Part shown: piece by piece, positions 24,619 through 34,300 of the stretch
Layout: the number at the start of each line of letters is the position of its first letter
Numbering within the stretch: position 1 is the first letter of the stretch
Assembly: GCA_003599885.1 (NCBI GenBank)
Contig: QZKW01000074.1
Location: 1 to 40,395, forward strand
Length of the DNA stretch: 40,395 bases
DNA from: Desulfobacteraceae bacterium
GTDB taxonomy: Bacteria; Desulfobacterota; Desulfobacteria; Desulfobacterales; Desulfosalsimonadaceae
Reading direction: 5' to 3'
Notes under the pieces: model-generated
Database searches by the model: none
Told to the model about the DNA's origin: nothing
Seen by the model: the letters and a program-made list of their open reading frames with translations, nothing else
Position numbers and translations under genes: made by a program

Positions 24619-27510
24619 TCAGGCCGGGTTATCCAGCGCCATCCGGACGGAGAAAGCCAGGTCCCTGAGAAATACAGGTTTCATGATCACTTTTTGGATG
24701 CCGGAGGCGTGGATTTTTTCTTTGGTGATCAGATCGCTGAACCCGGTGCAGATGATAAACGGCATGCCGGGTCTGATAGCGAGCGATTGTTCCGCAAGCT
24801 GCAGCCCGTTTAACCGGGGCATGGTCATATCGGAAATGATCATGTCATAATTTCCCGGCTGGGCGCGGAACGCATCCAGCGCTTTTTCGCTGCATGTAAA
24901 CGCGCTGACCTGGTAGCCCAGGCTTTCAAGTGTTTGCTGAGTAATATCGGTAACGACCTGTTCATCATCCACCACAAGAATGTGTTCATTGCCTCCCGGG
25001 ACTTTACTGTCGGATGCGGCGTGTTCCTGAAAAGGGATGCCTTTCTCGATCACCGGAAAACAGATGCGAAAGGTTGTCCCTTTTCCGACCTCACTGTCAA
25101 CCGATATGTCCCCCCCATAGCTTTTCACAATGCCATGCACCATGGCAAGCCCCATGCCCGTTCCTTCCCCTTTGGCTTTGGTTGTGTAGTAAGGGTCAAA
25201 AATTTTTCCCAGGATGTCCCTGTCAATGCCGGTTCCGGTGTCGCTGACCTCAAGCTGAACGCAGACGCCGGACGGGAAGTGGATTCCCGTTGTTTGGTCT
25301 TCCAGTTGGACTTTCGCCTGGGACAGAGAAACACTCAGGACGCCGCCGGTTTCGCGCATGGCATGATAGGCATTGGTGCAGAGATTCATGATGATCTGGT
25401 GAATCTGGGTGGAATCCGCCAGAACATGCCCGCAATCCGGACGGATGTCTTGCCGGATGTCGATGGTGGTTGGAATAGAAGCCCGCAGAAAGGTCAGGGC
25501 CTCTGTTACGGCATCCTGAATTTTAATGGGTCTGAGGTCCTGGTCCGCCTGCCGGCTGAAGGTAAGAATCTGTTTGACCAGGTCTCTTGCCCGAATACCG
25601 GCAAGATAGACCTGATTCATATGGGCGGCTGCCGGACTGTTTTCCGGCAGAGCATACCGGGCCATTTCCGTATAGCCTAAAATAGCGGTCAGGATATTGT
25701 TGAAATCATGGGCGATACCGCCGGCCAGAGTGCCGATGGCCTCTACTTTTTGGGCCTGGCGGAATTGGGCTTCCATCTTTAGTTTTTCAGTGATGTCCCG
25801 TGCGATTCCCTGTATGGCATAGGGTTTCCCCTCCTTGTAGATCACGGAGCTTTTTGTTTCTACATCCACTGTCTGTCCATTTTGGTGTTTTAACTTGAAT
25901 CCGGTGAGCTTTTTCTGGAAACCGTGTTCCTGCAGATCTTTCAATACCTCAGCAGCCAAGGGAAACTGATCCTTGTCCAGAATTTCTTTCACCGACACAC
26001 CCGGCAGATCCTTTCTGTCATAACCCAGCATATGGATCGCCGCTTCATTGGCATCGATGAATTTTCCTTTAAAATCATGGACGAACACACAGTCGAGGGA
26101 GCGGTCAAACAGGGCCTGATAGCGGTTTTTGTATTCGCGCATTTTTTCTTCCGCCTGCCTGCGGTCCGATATGTCCCGCATGATTCCCCGGAATCCGATT
26201 TTTTGTCCTTTTGAATCTTTTACCAAAGAAACAGAGGTATCGATATGGCATCGGTTTCCGTTTTTCTGAATGACCTCCCAGTCAAACTCTTTAATCGCTT
26301 TTCCCGTGGCGAACACTTTATTGAATGTTTGATAGACTTTTGCAGCGGTTTCCGTATCCATGAATTCCCGGTTGTTTTTCCCCTTGAGTTCGGACGGGGA
26401 ATAGCCCAGAATGGCGCACATCGCAGTGTTGAAAAAAGTTAAGTCCCCCCGGATATCCACTTCAAAGTACCCGTCTTCAATGTCATCCAGCAGATTCCGG
26501 TATTTTTTTTCGCTTTCGAGTAATGCCGCTTCCGTCTGGCGGCGTTTTTGCTCTTCTTTGAGCAGGCCCCGCGCCTGGATGATATAAAAAGAATACAGGG
26601 ATGCCGCAGTAATAAACAACAGGGCGACGAGCAGCAGTTTGTTCCTGAAACCGGTCATGGTGGACAAAATTTCTTTTTCCGGTGTGGCAATGGCAATGGA
26701 CCAGATTGTGTTGCCCAGGTGAATCGGATAATACACCGCCTGTTTAACTGTTTTCTCCATCCCGTTCGTTTGCGTTAGGTCGACTGTGTAACGGGCGGCG
26801 CCCTCTTTTCCGGATATCATTTCCTGCGCCATTGAAATTGCTGAAGGGGAGTTTCGGAATATTTCAAAAACCGTTTTGCCGATAATGCCGGGAACGGGAT
26901 TGTATAATACGACGCCTTGCTGGCTGATCACCCATGCGTACCCGCCTTGGCCGATGGTGATGTTTTTGATGAATTCTTCCGCCAGGAGATGAAACGGAAA
27001 CAGAACCGCCAGGGAGCCCTTGAACTCCCCTTTTTCAAATACCGGCACATGGCAGGCAACGGTCCGGTAGCCCTGGACCGCCATAAATACTTCACTCACC
27101 ACCGGTTGATGGGTTTCGAGAATCTGGCGGATATGGGCCTGGCCGGATATGTCCGATCCGATGGCGGATTCATTATAAGGAACCGTATAAAGGATGCGGC
27201 CGGTTTCGCTGACACGGGTGATGGCCTGAACAGCCTGAGAGTGCTTTTCGTAATAGGCATTTATCAAATCTTTGCCCGGTTCGTTCAACGATGCAATAAA
27301 ACTCATTTCGGAAAAAGTGACCATATCCAGCATATAATGGCTGAAATGACTTTCAATGTTGTCTGCCGCCTGTTTTGCCAGAAGGGCCTGCTGGGCGTTA
27401 AATTCCGATATGGTTCTGTCTTTCAGATCGGTATAGACGGAGAAGAGGGTATATCCCAGCAAAGCGATGAGGATGGACAGCAGAAAATGAATTTTTTTTA
27501 ATTTTATCAT
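24619..27510 (-). CDS. Hybrid sensor histidine kinase (Cache-PAS-PAS-HK-REC)
   Basis: A 963-residue membrane kinase. Order: TM1 (about 8-25), periplasmic double-Cache sensor (about 35-270), TM2 (about 285-307), two PAS domains (about 330-570), HisKA with H-box GGIAHDFNNILTAILGYTEM, HATPase with DTGTGIDRDILGKIFDPYYT and GTGMGLAMVHGIV, and a C-terminal receiver with VVDDEQ, phosphoacceptor YDMIISDMTMPRLNG and the conserved Lys in VIMKPVF. It senses a small periplasmic ligand, perhaps an organic acid, and has no output domain. Its ATG overlaps the stop of the upstream kinase gene (ATGA). Confidence 0.93.
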   Translation of the reverse strand: MIKLKKIHFLLSILIALLGYTLFSVYTDLKDRTISEFNAQQALLAKQAADNIESHFSHYMLDMVTFSEMSFIASLNEPGKDLINAYYEKHSQAVQAITRVSETGRILYTVPYNESAIGSDISGQAHIRQILETHQPVVSEVFMAVQGYRTVACHVPVFEKGEFKGSLAVLFPFHLLAEEFIKNITIGQGGYAWVISQQGVVLYNPVPGIIGKTVFEIFRNSPSAISMAQEMISGKEGAARYTVDLTQTNGMEKTVKQAVYYPIHLGNTIWSIAIATPEKEILSTMTGFRNKLLLVALLFITAASLYSFYIIQARGLLKEEQKRRQTEAALLESEKKYRNLLDDIEDGYFEVDIRGDLTFFNTAMCAILGYSPSELKGKNNREFMDTETAAKVYQTFNKVFATGKAIKEFDWEVIQKNGNRCHIDTSVSLVKDSKGQKIGFRGIMRDISDRRQAEEKMREYKNRYQALFDRSLDCVFVHDFKGKFIDANEAAIHMLGYDRKDLPGVSVKEILDKDQFPLAAEVLKDLQEHGFQKKLTGFKLKHQNGQTVDVETKSSVIYKEGKPYAIQGIARDITEKLKMEAQFRQAQKVEAIGTLAGGIAHDFNNILTAILGYTEMARYALPENSPAAAHMNQVYLAGIRARDLVKQILTFSRQADQDLRPIKIQDAVTEALTFLRASIPTTIDIRQDIRPDCGHVLADSTQIHQIIMNLCTNAYHAMRETGGVLSVSLSQAKVQLEDQTTGIHFPSGVCVQLEVSDTGTGIDRDILGKIFDPYYTTKAKGEGTGMGLAMVHGIVKSYGGDISVDSEVGKGTTFRICFPVIEKGIPFQEHAASDSKVPGGNEHILVVDDEQVVTDITQQTLESLGYQVSAFTCSEKALDAFRAQPGNYDMIISDMTMPRLNGLQLAEQSLAIRPGMPFIICTGFSDLITKEKIHASGIQKVIMKPVFLRDLAFSVRMALDNPA

Positions 27511-28631
27511 CTGGGCAAATGGAAGAAGAATGTCGTGCCATGGTCAATTGTGGAAGTAAACTCAACCTTGCCGCCGAGGAGTTGCTCGCCCAGCAGTTTC
27601 ATGGAGTAGCTTCCCCATCCCCTGCCCAAATTTTCTTTGGTGGAAAAATTGCGCTGAAAGATGCGCCGGGCGATATCTTCCGGGATAAATTGACGGTTCC
27701 AGACGGAAAAAATGATGTGGTCATCGGTCGCGTCGATGGTCAATTCGACGCTGTCGCCCGGATCTGAAGCTTCAAGGGCGTTGACAGCCATATTGATCAC
27801 CACCCGGTTGACCAGATTTAAACTGGTGGTGAATGTGATGTCCGGCAGGGGTTTCGGAAAAACAAGGTGTCTGGATTCTGCTGCGGGATGCCGGGCAATG
27901 GTTTTTTGGATTTCCTGAACGACCTGGCTGGGGGTGGTGCGATTCAGGACAGGTTTGAATTCAACCGTGTTTGATTGATTCAGAAAACTCTGGATGGCGA
28001 TCTCATTGGAAAGCTGAATGGATAAATTCTGAACAATATTTACCAGTTTATTATCCGGCTGCTGCATGGCCAGCAGTTCGCTGGAATTTAAAAGTCCGTG
28101 GACAATATTGTTCAGATCATGAAAAAATATCCGGTCAACAACAGCCCGCTGCTGCTGGTGGGTAATGTCTTGAATAAACAGCAGCAGGAAGTTCCGGCCG
28201 TCGATGGTGAGCGGCTGAGACCGGACACGAAGGTAGATATCCTTTGGCTTGCTTAAATTTTTTACGGTGATGGCGCACATTCTTTCAACCGGGGCAGTGG
28301 TGGAAAGACTGGTGACCATTGCCACTGCCGCCCCGCAGGTGGAACAGAATTCGGTTGTGCCGCACCCGCCGGGCTGGGTGTCTGCATGAATACAACCGAT
28401 GGCTTCTCCGGGCCGAAGACCTAAAGCCTCGGAAGCATCCTCAATCCCCAGCATGGAGAGAAGATTTTGGTTTAACGCGATGATTTGCCGATGCTCATTC
28501 AAAATCGCCATGAGGCCGTCGACAATTTCCAGAAGGGAATTGAGAATCGGGCTGTGGTTTACCGCGTCAATCTGTCCGGCAAGGGTCTGGTGGTCCGCCC
28601 GTTCGGGCGGTGCAAAACAGGTGTCCATCAT
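27507..28631 (-). CDS. PAS-domain histidine kinase with Cys cluster
   Basis: A 374-residue soluble kinase. The N-terminal PAS domain (about 28-160) contains a Cys-rich insert, CIHADTQPGGCGTTEFCSTC, which could hold a metal or act as a thiol redox switch. An H-box-like FFHDLNNIVHGLL follows, and then a HATPase domain ending in NLGRGWGSYSMKLLGEQL, where the G2 box is altered (GWGSYS where GxGLG is usual). GAGGA lies upstream of the ATG. It is co-translated with the hybrid kinase downstream, and the two may act in one pathway. No response regulator with a DNA-binding domain is in the window. Confidence 0.88.
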   Translation of the reverse strand: MMDTCFAPPERADHQTLAGQIDAVNHSPILNSLLEIVDGLMAILNEHRQIIALNQNLLSMLGIEDASEALGLRPGEAIGCIHADTQPGGCGTTEFCSTCGAAVAMVTSLSTTAPVERMCAITVKNLSKPKDIYLRVRSQPLTIDGRNFLLLFIQDITHQQQRAVVDRIFFHDLNNIVHGLLNSSELLAMQQPDNKLVNIVQNLSIQLSNEIAIQSFLNQSNTVEFKPVLNRTTPSQVVQEIQKTIARHPAAESRHLVFPKPLPDITFTTSLNLVNRVVINMAVNALEASDPGDSVELTIDATDDHIIFSVWNRQFIPEDIARRIFQRNFSTKENLGRGWGSYSMKLLGEQLLGGKVEFTSTIDHGTTFFFHLPR

Positions 28632-28824
28632 CAGTGGCTTTCCTCAGTTGAAGGGATGGGACAGCACAAATGTGAAACGATGACGGATTATTACAGGAAA
28701 TCGGAGCCGCTGTCAAGAACGCGAACAGGGTTCAGGGAGCGAGGCCGGACCGGGTAGTATCTGAAAATCGACAGACGGTTCAGGTATTCAGCGGGAATGA
28801 AGAAAATGAATCAGATCAATCGGG

Positions 28825-29205
28825 TTACCGGTCGTAGTTCCGGAACAAGTTCTGCGAACGGCAAATTCTTCGGCCAAGGGTGATGAGCGCGGGGATATCG
28901 ATACCCATCGGGCAGTAGCAACGGGTGCAGAGCACACAGTTTTCGAATACCAGATCCCGCATGGTTTCAAGCTGGGCCCGGCTGACATCGCCTTTCTTTT
29001 TGTAAAGCCTGCCTACGGAATGGAGAAACTTATAGGACGGCATATACTGGGGGTCGCCTTCATGAGACATATATAAAAAACAGCTCTCCGCGCATAAACT
29101 GCAGTGGGCGCACATGGTCAGGCCGATTTTAATCTGCTTCTTATGTTCTGCTAAAATCGATTGGATAACCGGTTTGTCGGGTGTCGGGTTGGTGTTGCTT
29201 TCCAT
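28825..29205 (-). CDS. HdrC-like 4Fe-4S electron-transfer protein
   Basis: A protein of about 126 residues with two cluster motifs: CAHCSLCAESC (Cys32, 35, 38, 42), and CVLCTRCYCP (Cys90, 93, 96, 98), where the last gap is one residue rather than three. It resembles HdrC and the soluble part of QmoC, which pass electrons between heme b membrane subunits and cytoplasmic enzymes. The start is uncertain: ATG 29205 and TTG 29229 both lack a strong ribosome-binding site. It lies 60 bp after the NarI-like gene in the same operon. Confidence 0.85.
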   Translation of the reverse strand: MESNTNPTPDKPVIQSILAEHKKQIKIGLTMCAHCSLCAESCFLYMSHEGDPQYMPSYKFLHSVGRLYKKKGDVSRAQLETMRDLVFENCVLCTRCYCPMGIDIPALITLGRRICRSQNLFRNYDR

Positions 29206-29265
29206 TGGCTGCTCGCAGTCAGGTATCAAAAAATAACTATAAATTAAGGATTTCCGGCCGGCCTG

Positions 29266-29964
29266 TTAAAATTGCCAGGACCGTTTCGGGGCTCCCAGGC
29301 TGTATTCATTGACGATGGTGAACCGGCTCAAAAAGAAAAAGATCATATGAAAAAACTTGGAAAATGGGATCAGGATCAGCATCAGTTCGCCGGAAAGAAT
29401 GTGGATCGCTATCATGCTGCTGTAATCGCCCATGCCTTCATGCGCCAGGTATCCGGTTAGAAATGGTGTCAGTGCCAAGGCCAGCATCATGAAGTCGTAA
29501 ATGGTTGTGATGGCCCTTACCCGGCGGATAATGACCCGGCGCACCACAAAAAAGAACCCGCAGGCGAGAACGATGCCGGTGGTGAAATGGGTGGTTTGGG
29601 GGGACCACGAAAACCAGGACAGCCATCCGATACCAAAGAATTTTTCCAGCAGCACCGCGTGGGCGGTCACAAATATAGGCGTGATCAGGAGGCACAGGTG
29701 AAATATCAGGCTGATGAAAACCACCAGGGGATTGACCCCTAAAACGGAAAGCTTCAGAAAAAAGAGCTTGCGCAGGAAATTTTCTTTTTTGGACAATGCC
29801 TTCGGCGCGATTAATTCTTTTTCCGGTATCCGCCGGTCGTTAACGTTTGTCTGCATCATTTTTGTGAGCCGCCATGTCTGAAAAGCAATACCTGCAATAA
29901 AAACCGTCAACGACAGCCAGACCAGAGGGCCCTGGATAAGATTATATATAATGGTAAGGTTCAT
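29266..29964 (-). CDS. NarI/HdrE-like b-type cytochrome membrane subunit
   Basis: A 232-residue membrane protein with five probable helices and His residues at spacing suited to b-heme ligation (FISLIFHL, VTAHAV, IAIHILSGEL, KFFHMIFFFL). It matches the NarI / HdrE / DsrM-type quinone-reactive family. Its ATG overlaps the metV-like stop by four bases (ATGA), so the two are translationally coupled. With the HdrC-like protein it resembles a split QmoC, giving a likely route between menaquinone and soluble Fe-S partners. Confidence 0.88.
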   Translation of the reverse strand: MNLTIIYNLIQGPLVWLSLTVFIAGIAFQTWRLTKMMQTNVNDRRIPEKELIAPKALSKKENFLRKLFFLKLSVLGVNPLVVFISLIFHLCLLITPIFVTAHAVLLEKFFGIGWLSWFSWSPQTTHFTTGIVLACGFFFVVRRVIIRRVRAITTIYDFMMLALALTPFLTGYLAHEGMGDYSSMIAIHILSGELMLILIPFSKFFHMIFFFLSRFTIVNEYSLGAPKRSWQF

Positions 29965-30638
29965 TTTGGTTCGATATACCGTTCTTCATAACCCTTCTGG
30001 ACAATGGTGCGCTTGACCTGGTTTTTCCATTCCATGGGGGGTTGGATTTTTAAAATATCGTCGAGCCGGTCCTGGGCTTTCAGGCGGCTGTAAATTTCAT
30101 GCCATGCACAGTTGATCTCGTTGCTGATTTCGCATTTGTCTCCGTTGGTGCCGCCGCAGGGGCCGTTAAACAAACCCTTGGCGCAGCGGGTGACCGGGCA
30201 GATGCCGCCCGTATAGGCCAGAACGCATTCCCCGCAGGCCCGGCACCGTTCTTCATAAAGGCCGATATCCAGATCAACGCCGATGGCGATGGTGTTGACC
30301 CCGGGGAACACCGGTTTCCCCGGATATTTTTCAGCCAGAAGCTGGACGCCCGCGCCGCAGGCGATGGAAACCACGCAGTCAGCGCTCTCGATGTATGGAT
30401 CAAGTTCTTTGATCAGCGCGGGATTGCATTGCCGCTCCACCGTATATCCCTGCATGCGCTTTGCCGTATGGGTCTGAAAATGCGCCAGCTCCATTTCGGT
30501 TTTAAGTAAATTGACTTCCCGCTGTCCGCCGGCAAGGCAAACGGATACACATCCCCCGCATCCGACGATCAGGACGCTTTCATAGGGCGCGACATACTGC
30601 TGAATTTCCTGCAATGGTTTTGGCTTGGCTTTTATCAT
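29961..30638 (-). CDS. metV: MetV-like methylene-THF reductase partner protein
   Basis: A 225-residue cytoplasmic protein of the methylenetetrahydrofolate-reductase C-terminal (MetV) type. Cys motifs are VGCGGCVSVCLAGG near the N-terminus, VSIACGAGVQ in the middle, and the Cys-rich EERCRACGECVLAYTGGICP, then FNGPCGGTNGDKCEI, which bind Fe-S or zinc. MetV partners MetF in the Wood-Ljungdahl pathway of acetogens and many sulfate reducers. MetF itself is not in the window. ATG 30638 is preceded by GGAG at good spacing; the TTG at 30650 overlaps that site. It leads an operon with b-heme and HdrC-like subunits. Confidence 0.88.
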   Translation of the reverse strand: MIKAKPKPLQEIQQYVAPYESVLIVGCGGCVSVCLAGGQREVNLLKTEMELAHFQTHTAKRMQGYTVERQCNPALIKELDPYIESADCVVSIACGAGVQLLAEKYPGKPVFPGVNTIAIGVDLDIGLYEERCRACGECVLAYTGGICPVTRCAKGLFNGPCGGTNGDKCEISNEINCAWHEIYSRLKAQDRLDDILKIQPPMEWKNQVKRTIVQKGYEERYIEPK

Positions 30639-30848
30639 TGACAACTCCAAGATTGATCATTGGATCAATTTATATTTAATCTCAGGACTTAAAACTCAAG
30701 AGTGGATGTTTTATTTGTCCGCTCGAAAAATCAGTAAATTTTGTTTAAAATCATATTCATAATGCCTCTGTCAAGTAAAAATGACGGCAGTTGAAACTGC
30801 CACATGGTATCCTCGCTAATCATTCATCATTCACCACTCATCATTTTT

Positions 30849-31265
30849 TTACTCCCCAATGATTTTCACCAGTACCCGTTTGCGGCGGCGGCCGTCAAAT
30901 TCCCCGTAAAAGATCTGTTCCCAGGTGCCGAAATCCAGTTTGCCGTCCGTGATGGCCACCACCACCTCCCGGCCCATGATCTGGCGTTTCATGTGGGCGT
31001 CCGCGTTGTCCTCGCCCACATTGTGCCGGTACTGGGACACCGGCTCATGGGGCGCGAGTTTTTCCAGCCATTTGTCATAATCGTGGTGAAGACCGGATTC
31101 ATCGTCATTGATAAAAACGGAAGCCGTGATGTGCATGGCGTTCACCAGAACCAGGCCTTCCCGGATGCCGCTTTCCGCAAGGCAGGCCGAAACTTCCGGG
31201 GTGATGTTGACAAATGCCCGCCGGGTGGGAATTTGAAAAAAAAGTTCTTTGCGAAAGGTTTTCAT
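30849..31265 (-). CDS. YjbQ / UPF0047 family protein
   Basis: A 138-residue protein of the YjbQ family, sometimes called secondary thiamine-phosphate synthase. Landmarks are [22 protein letters not shown] and [15 protein letters not shown], with the His/Asp set expected for a metal site. Length is normal. The in vivo role is not well established, so only the family name should be trusted. It is divergent from hrpA and not part of an obvious operon. Confidence 0.92.
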   Translation of the reverse strand: MKTFRKELFFQIPTRRAFVNITPEVSACLAESGIREGLVLVNAMHITASVFINDDESGLHHDYDKWLEKLAPHEPVSQYRHNVGEDNADAHMKRQIMGREVVVAITDGKLDFGTWEQIFYGEFDGRRRKRVLVKIIGE

Positions 31266-31374
31266 ATTTTCTCCCGTGGTTTCAAATGATGGTTTACAAA
31301 ATTTGCTGAACTATTTACATAAAGCCTGATAGGTGCAAATATTACCATTTTTCATCAGATATTAAATCCGTTTT

Positions 31375-34300
31375 ATGAATCCGGAAAATCTTTTTAACCA
31401 GATCACGAAAATCGAGCGGCTTCTTCCCGAAGCCATGCCCCAGGACCGGTACGCGTTGCTCCGGGAAATCAGCCGGCTCCGGCAGTCCAACCCGCGTTTA
31501 ACGGCGGATCAGGTAACAATTGAGAAGATCAGGACGTTTGAGAACCGGCTCAGAAAATCCATCCGGAACCGCACCGAACGAAAAAGCAATTGCCCTCAGC
31601 CCCTTTATGACGATCTGTTGCCCATTCTTGACCGCAAGCACGACATCATTGAAGCCATATCCCGTCATTCGGTGGTGATTGTTTCCGGCGAGACCGGTTC
31701 CGGAAAGACCACCCAGCTCCCCAAATTCTGTCTGGAAGCCGGCCGTGGGATTGACGGGCTCATTGGCTGCACCCAGCCCCGGCGGATTGCCGCCATTACG
31801 GTGGCCGGGCGGATTGCCGAGGAACTCGGGGAACCCCTGGGCCGGTCTGTGGGGTATCAGATCCGGTTTCAGGACCGCACCAGCCGGGAGCACGGTTACA
31901 TTAAACTCATGACCGACGGGATCCTTCTGGCCGAAGCCCAGACGGACCGGTTTTTAAATGCCTATGACACCCTCATCATCGACGAGGCCCATGAGCGCAG
32001 CTTAAATATTGATTTTCTTCTCGGCATCCTGCGAAACCTCATCAAAAAAAGAAGCGACCTTAAGATCATCGTCACCTCCGCCACCATTGACACCCAAAAA
32101 TTTTCCAAAGCCTTTGATGACGCGCCGGTGATCGAGGTTTCCGGCAGAATGTATCCCGTGGAGGTCCGGTATTGGAAAAAGCCGGAGACTGAGAGCGAAA
32201 ACGGGGAAGAACAGACTTTGACGGACCTCGCAGCCGGTGCGGTGGACACCATCATGGGCCAGGGCCAGAGAGGGGATATCCTCGTGTTTATGCCCACCGA
32301 ACATGATATCCGGGAAACCTGCGAGACCCTGGAAGGCCGGAAATATCGCCACACCATTGTGCTGCCTTTGTACGCCCGGCTGTCTGCTGCGGACCAGATG
32401 AAAGTGTTCGCCTCCCACGCGGGTCGAAAAATCGTGGTGGCCACCAATGTGGCGGAGACCTCCATCACCGTGCCGGGTATTCGGTATGTAGTGGATACCG
32501 GGGTGGCCCGGATATCGAATTATGATCCCCGGACCCGGACAACGACCCTGCCCATATCTCCGGTGTCCAAAAGCAGCGCGGATCAGCGCAAGGGCCGGTG
32601 CGGACGGGTGGCGGACGGGATCTGCATCCGGCTGTTTTCGGAAGAAGACTATGAGAACCGCCCTCTGTTTACACCCCCGGAGATATTGCGGGCCGATTTG
32701 TCGGAAGTTATCTTGCGCATGATGGCGCTGAAGCTTGGCGATATTGCTTCATTTCCCTTTATTGACCCGCCGCCGTCCCGGCAGATACGGGACGGGTTTG
32801 ATTCACTGGTGGAGTTGGGGGCCATTGTTTCAATGCCCAGAAAAAGAAAAGACGCCCCGCTTTTTCACCTGACACCCCGGGGGAAACGCATGGCCGCGAT
32901 TCCCCTGAGTCCGCGGCTTTCAAGGATTTTGATTGAAGCCCGCAGCAGGGGATGTCTCAAAACGGTTGCGGTGATTGTATCGGCTCTGACGGTGGGCGAC
33001 CCCAGGGAAAAACCGCGGGATGCGTTCACCCGCGCAGAGGCGGCCCATGCCCGGTTTAAAGACCCGGCGTCGGATTTCATGACGATGGTGAATATCTGGA
33101 CCGCCTGTTTCGGCAATCCGGACATCGGAAAATCCGGAGTTCGCGCCGGGGAACTTAAAAAATTCTGCAAAGCCCACTTTATGTCGTTTAAGCGCATGCG
33201 CGAGTGGCAGGATGTCCATGAACAGATTTTCGCTATTTTCCAAGAATCTGAAATGGATGCGGGAAAAGATACGGAAAAGGAGGCGACTCCGTCGCCTGTT
33301 GCCCCGACCGGCAGTCCGGATGAATTGTTTTCAGACGGGTACACTGCGGTTCATCAGTCTATTCTAAGCGGATTTTTAAGCAATATCGCCGTCAAAAAGG
33401 AGAAAAATATTTACCAGGCCGCCAAGGGCCGGCAGGCCATGATTTTCCCCGGCTCCGGGCAGTTTAACAAAGCAGGGCAATGGATTGTGGCAGCGGAAAT
33501 GGTTGAGACCTCCCGGCTCTTCGCCCGCGGGGTCGCCACCATCAGCGTCCGGTGGCTGGAATCCCTGGGCGGGAGCCTTTGCAAATACAGCTACAGCAAT
33601 CCCCGTTGGCAGCGCAACCGTGAGGCGGTGGTGGCTGACCAGCAGGTGAGTTTGTTCGGACTCGTTATTGTATCCGGACGGACGGTTCTGTTCGGGCCGG
33701 TGGACCCGGAAAAGGCGACGGAAATTTTTATCGGGAGCGCCCTGATGGAAATCGATGTCCGCCATCCTTTGCCGTTTATGACCCATAATCAAGACTTGAT
33801 TGAAGACGTCCGGGGTATGGAAAACCGGGTCCGGCGGCGGGACCTTCTTGTGGCGGAAGTTGATCTCATTGAATTTTATAGGAAACGTCTGGCCGGCGTT
33901 TATGACATGCCGTCCTTGAAAAAGCGCATCAGGGAAAGCGGCTCCGATGATTTTTTGAGGATGGGACCATCGGATGTGCTTTCCGGAGATCCGGATGATG
34001 ACCGGCTGTCCCAGTTTCCGGACAAAGTTGAAGTCGGGACGGAGGCATTTAGCTGCGATTATCATTTTGAGCCGGGCCAGGACAGGGACGGGGTCACGGT
34101 ACGGGTGCCCGTGAATGCCGCGGACAGCATTCCCCCGGAGTTTGCGGATTGGATCATCCCCGGCCTGCTGGCGGAAAAAATTACAGAACTGATCAAAGGG
34201 CTTCCCAAATCCCACCGCAAGCAACTGGTGCCGGTGGCTGCCACGGTTTCGATAATTATGGATGAAATGCCGAAATTCAAGGGTTCTCTGGCAGGCGCTC

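Noticed and set aside
24934-25680. 248-codon plus-strand frame opposite the hybrid kinase
   Set aside because: It covers the kinase and receiver domains, which are certain, and is a shadow frame.
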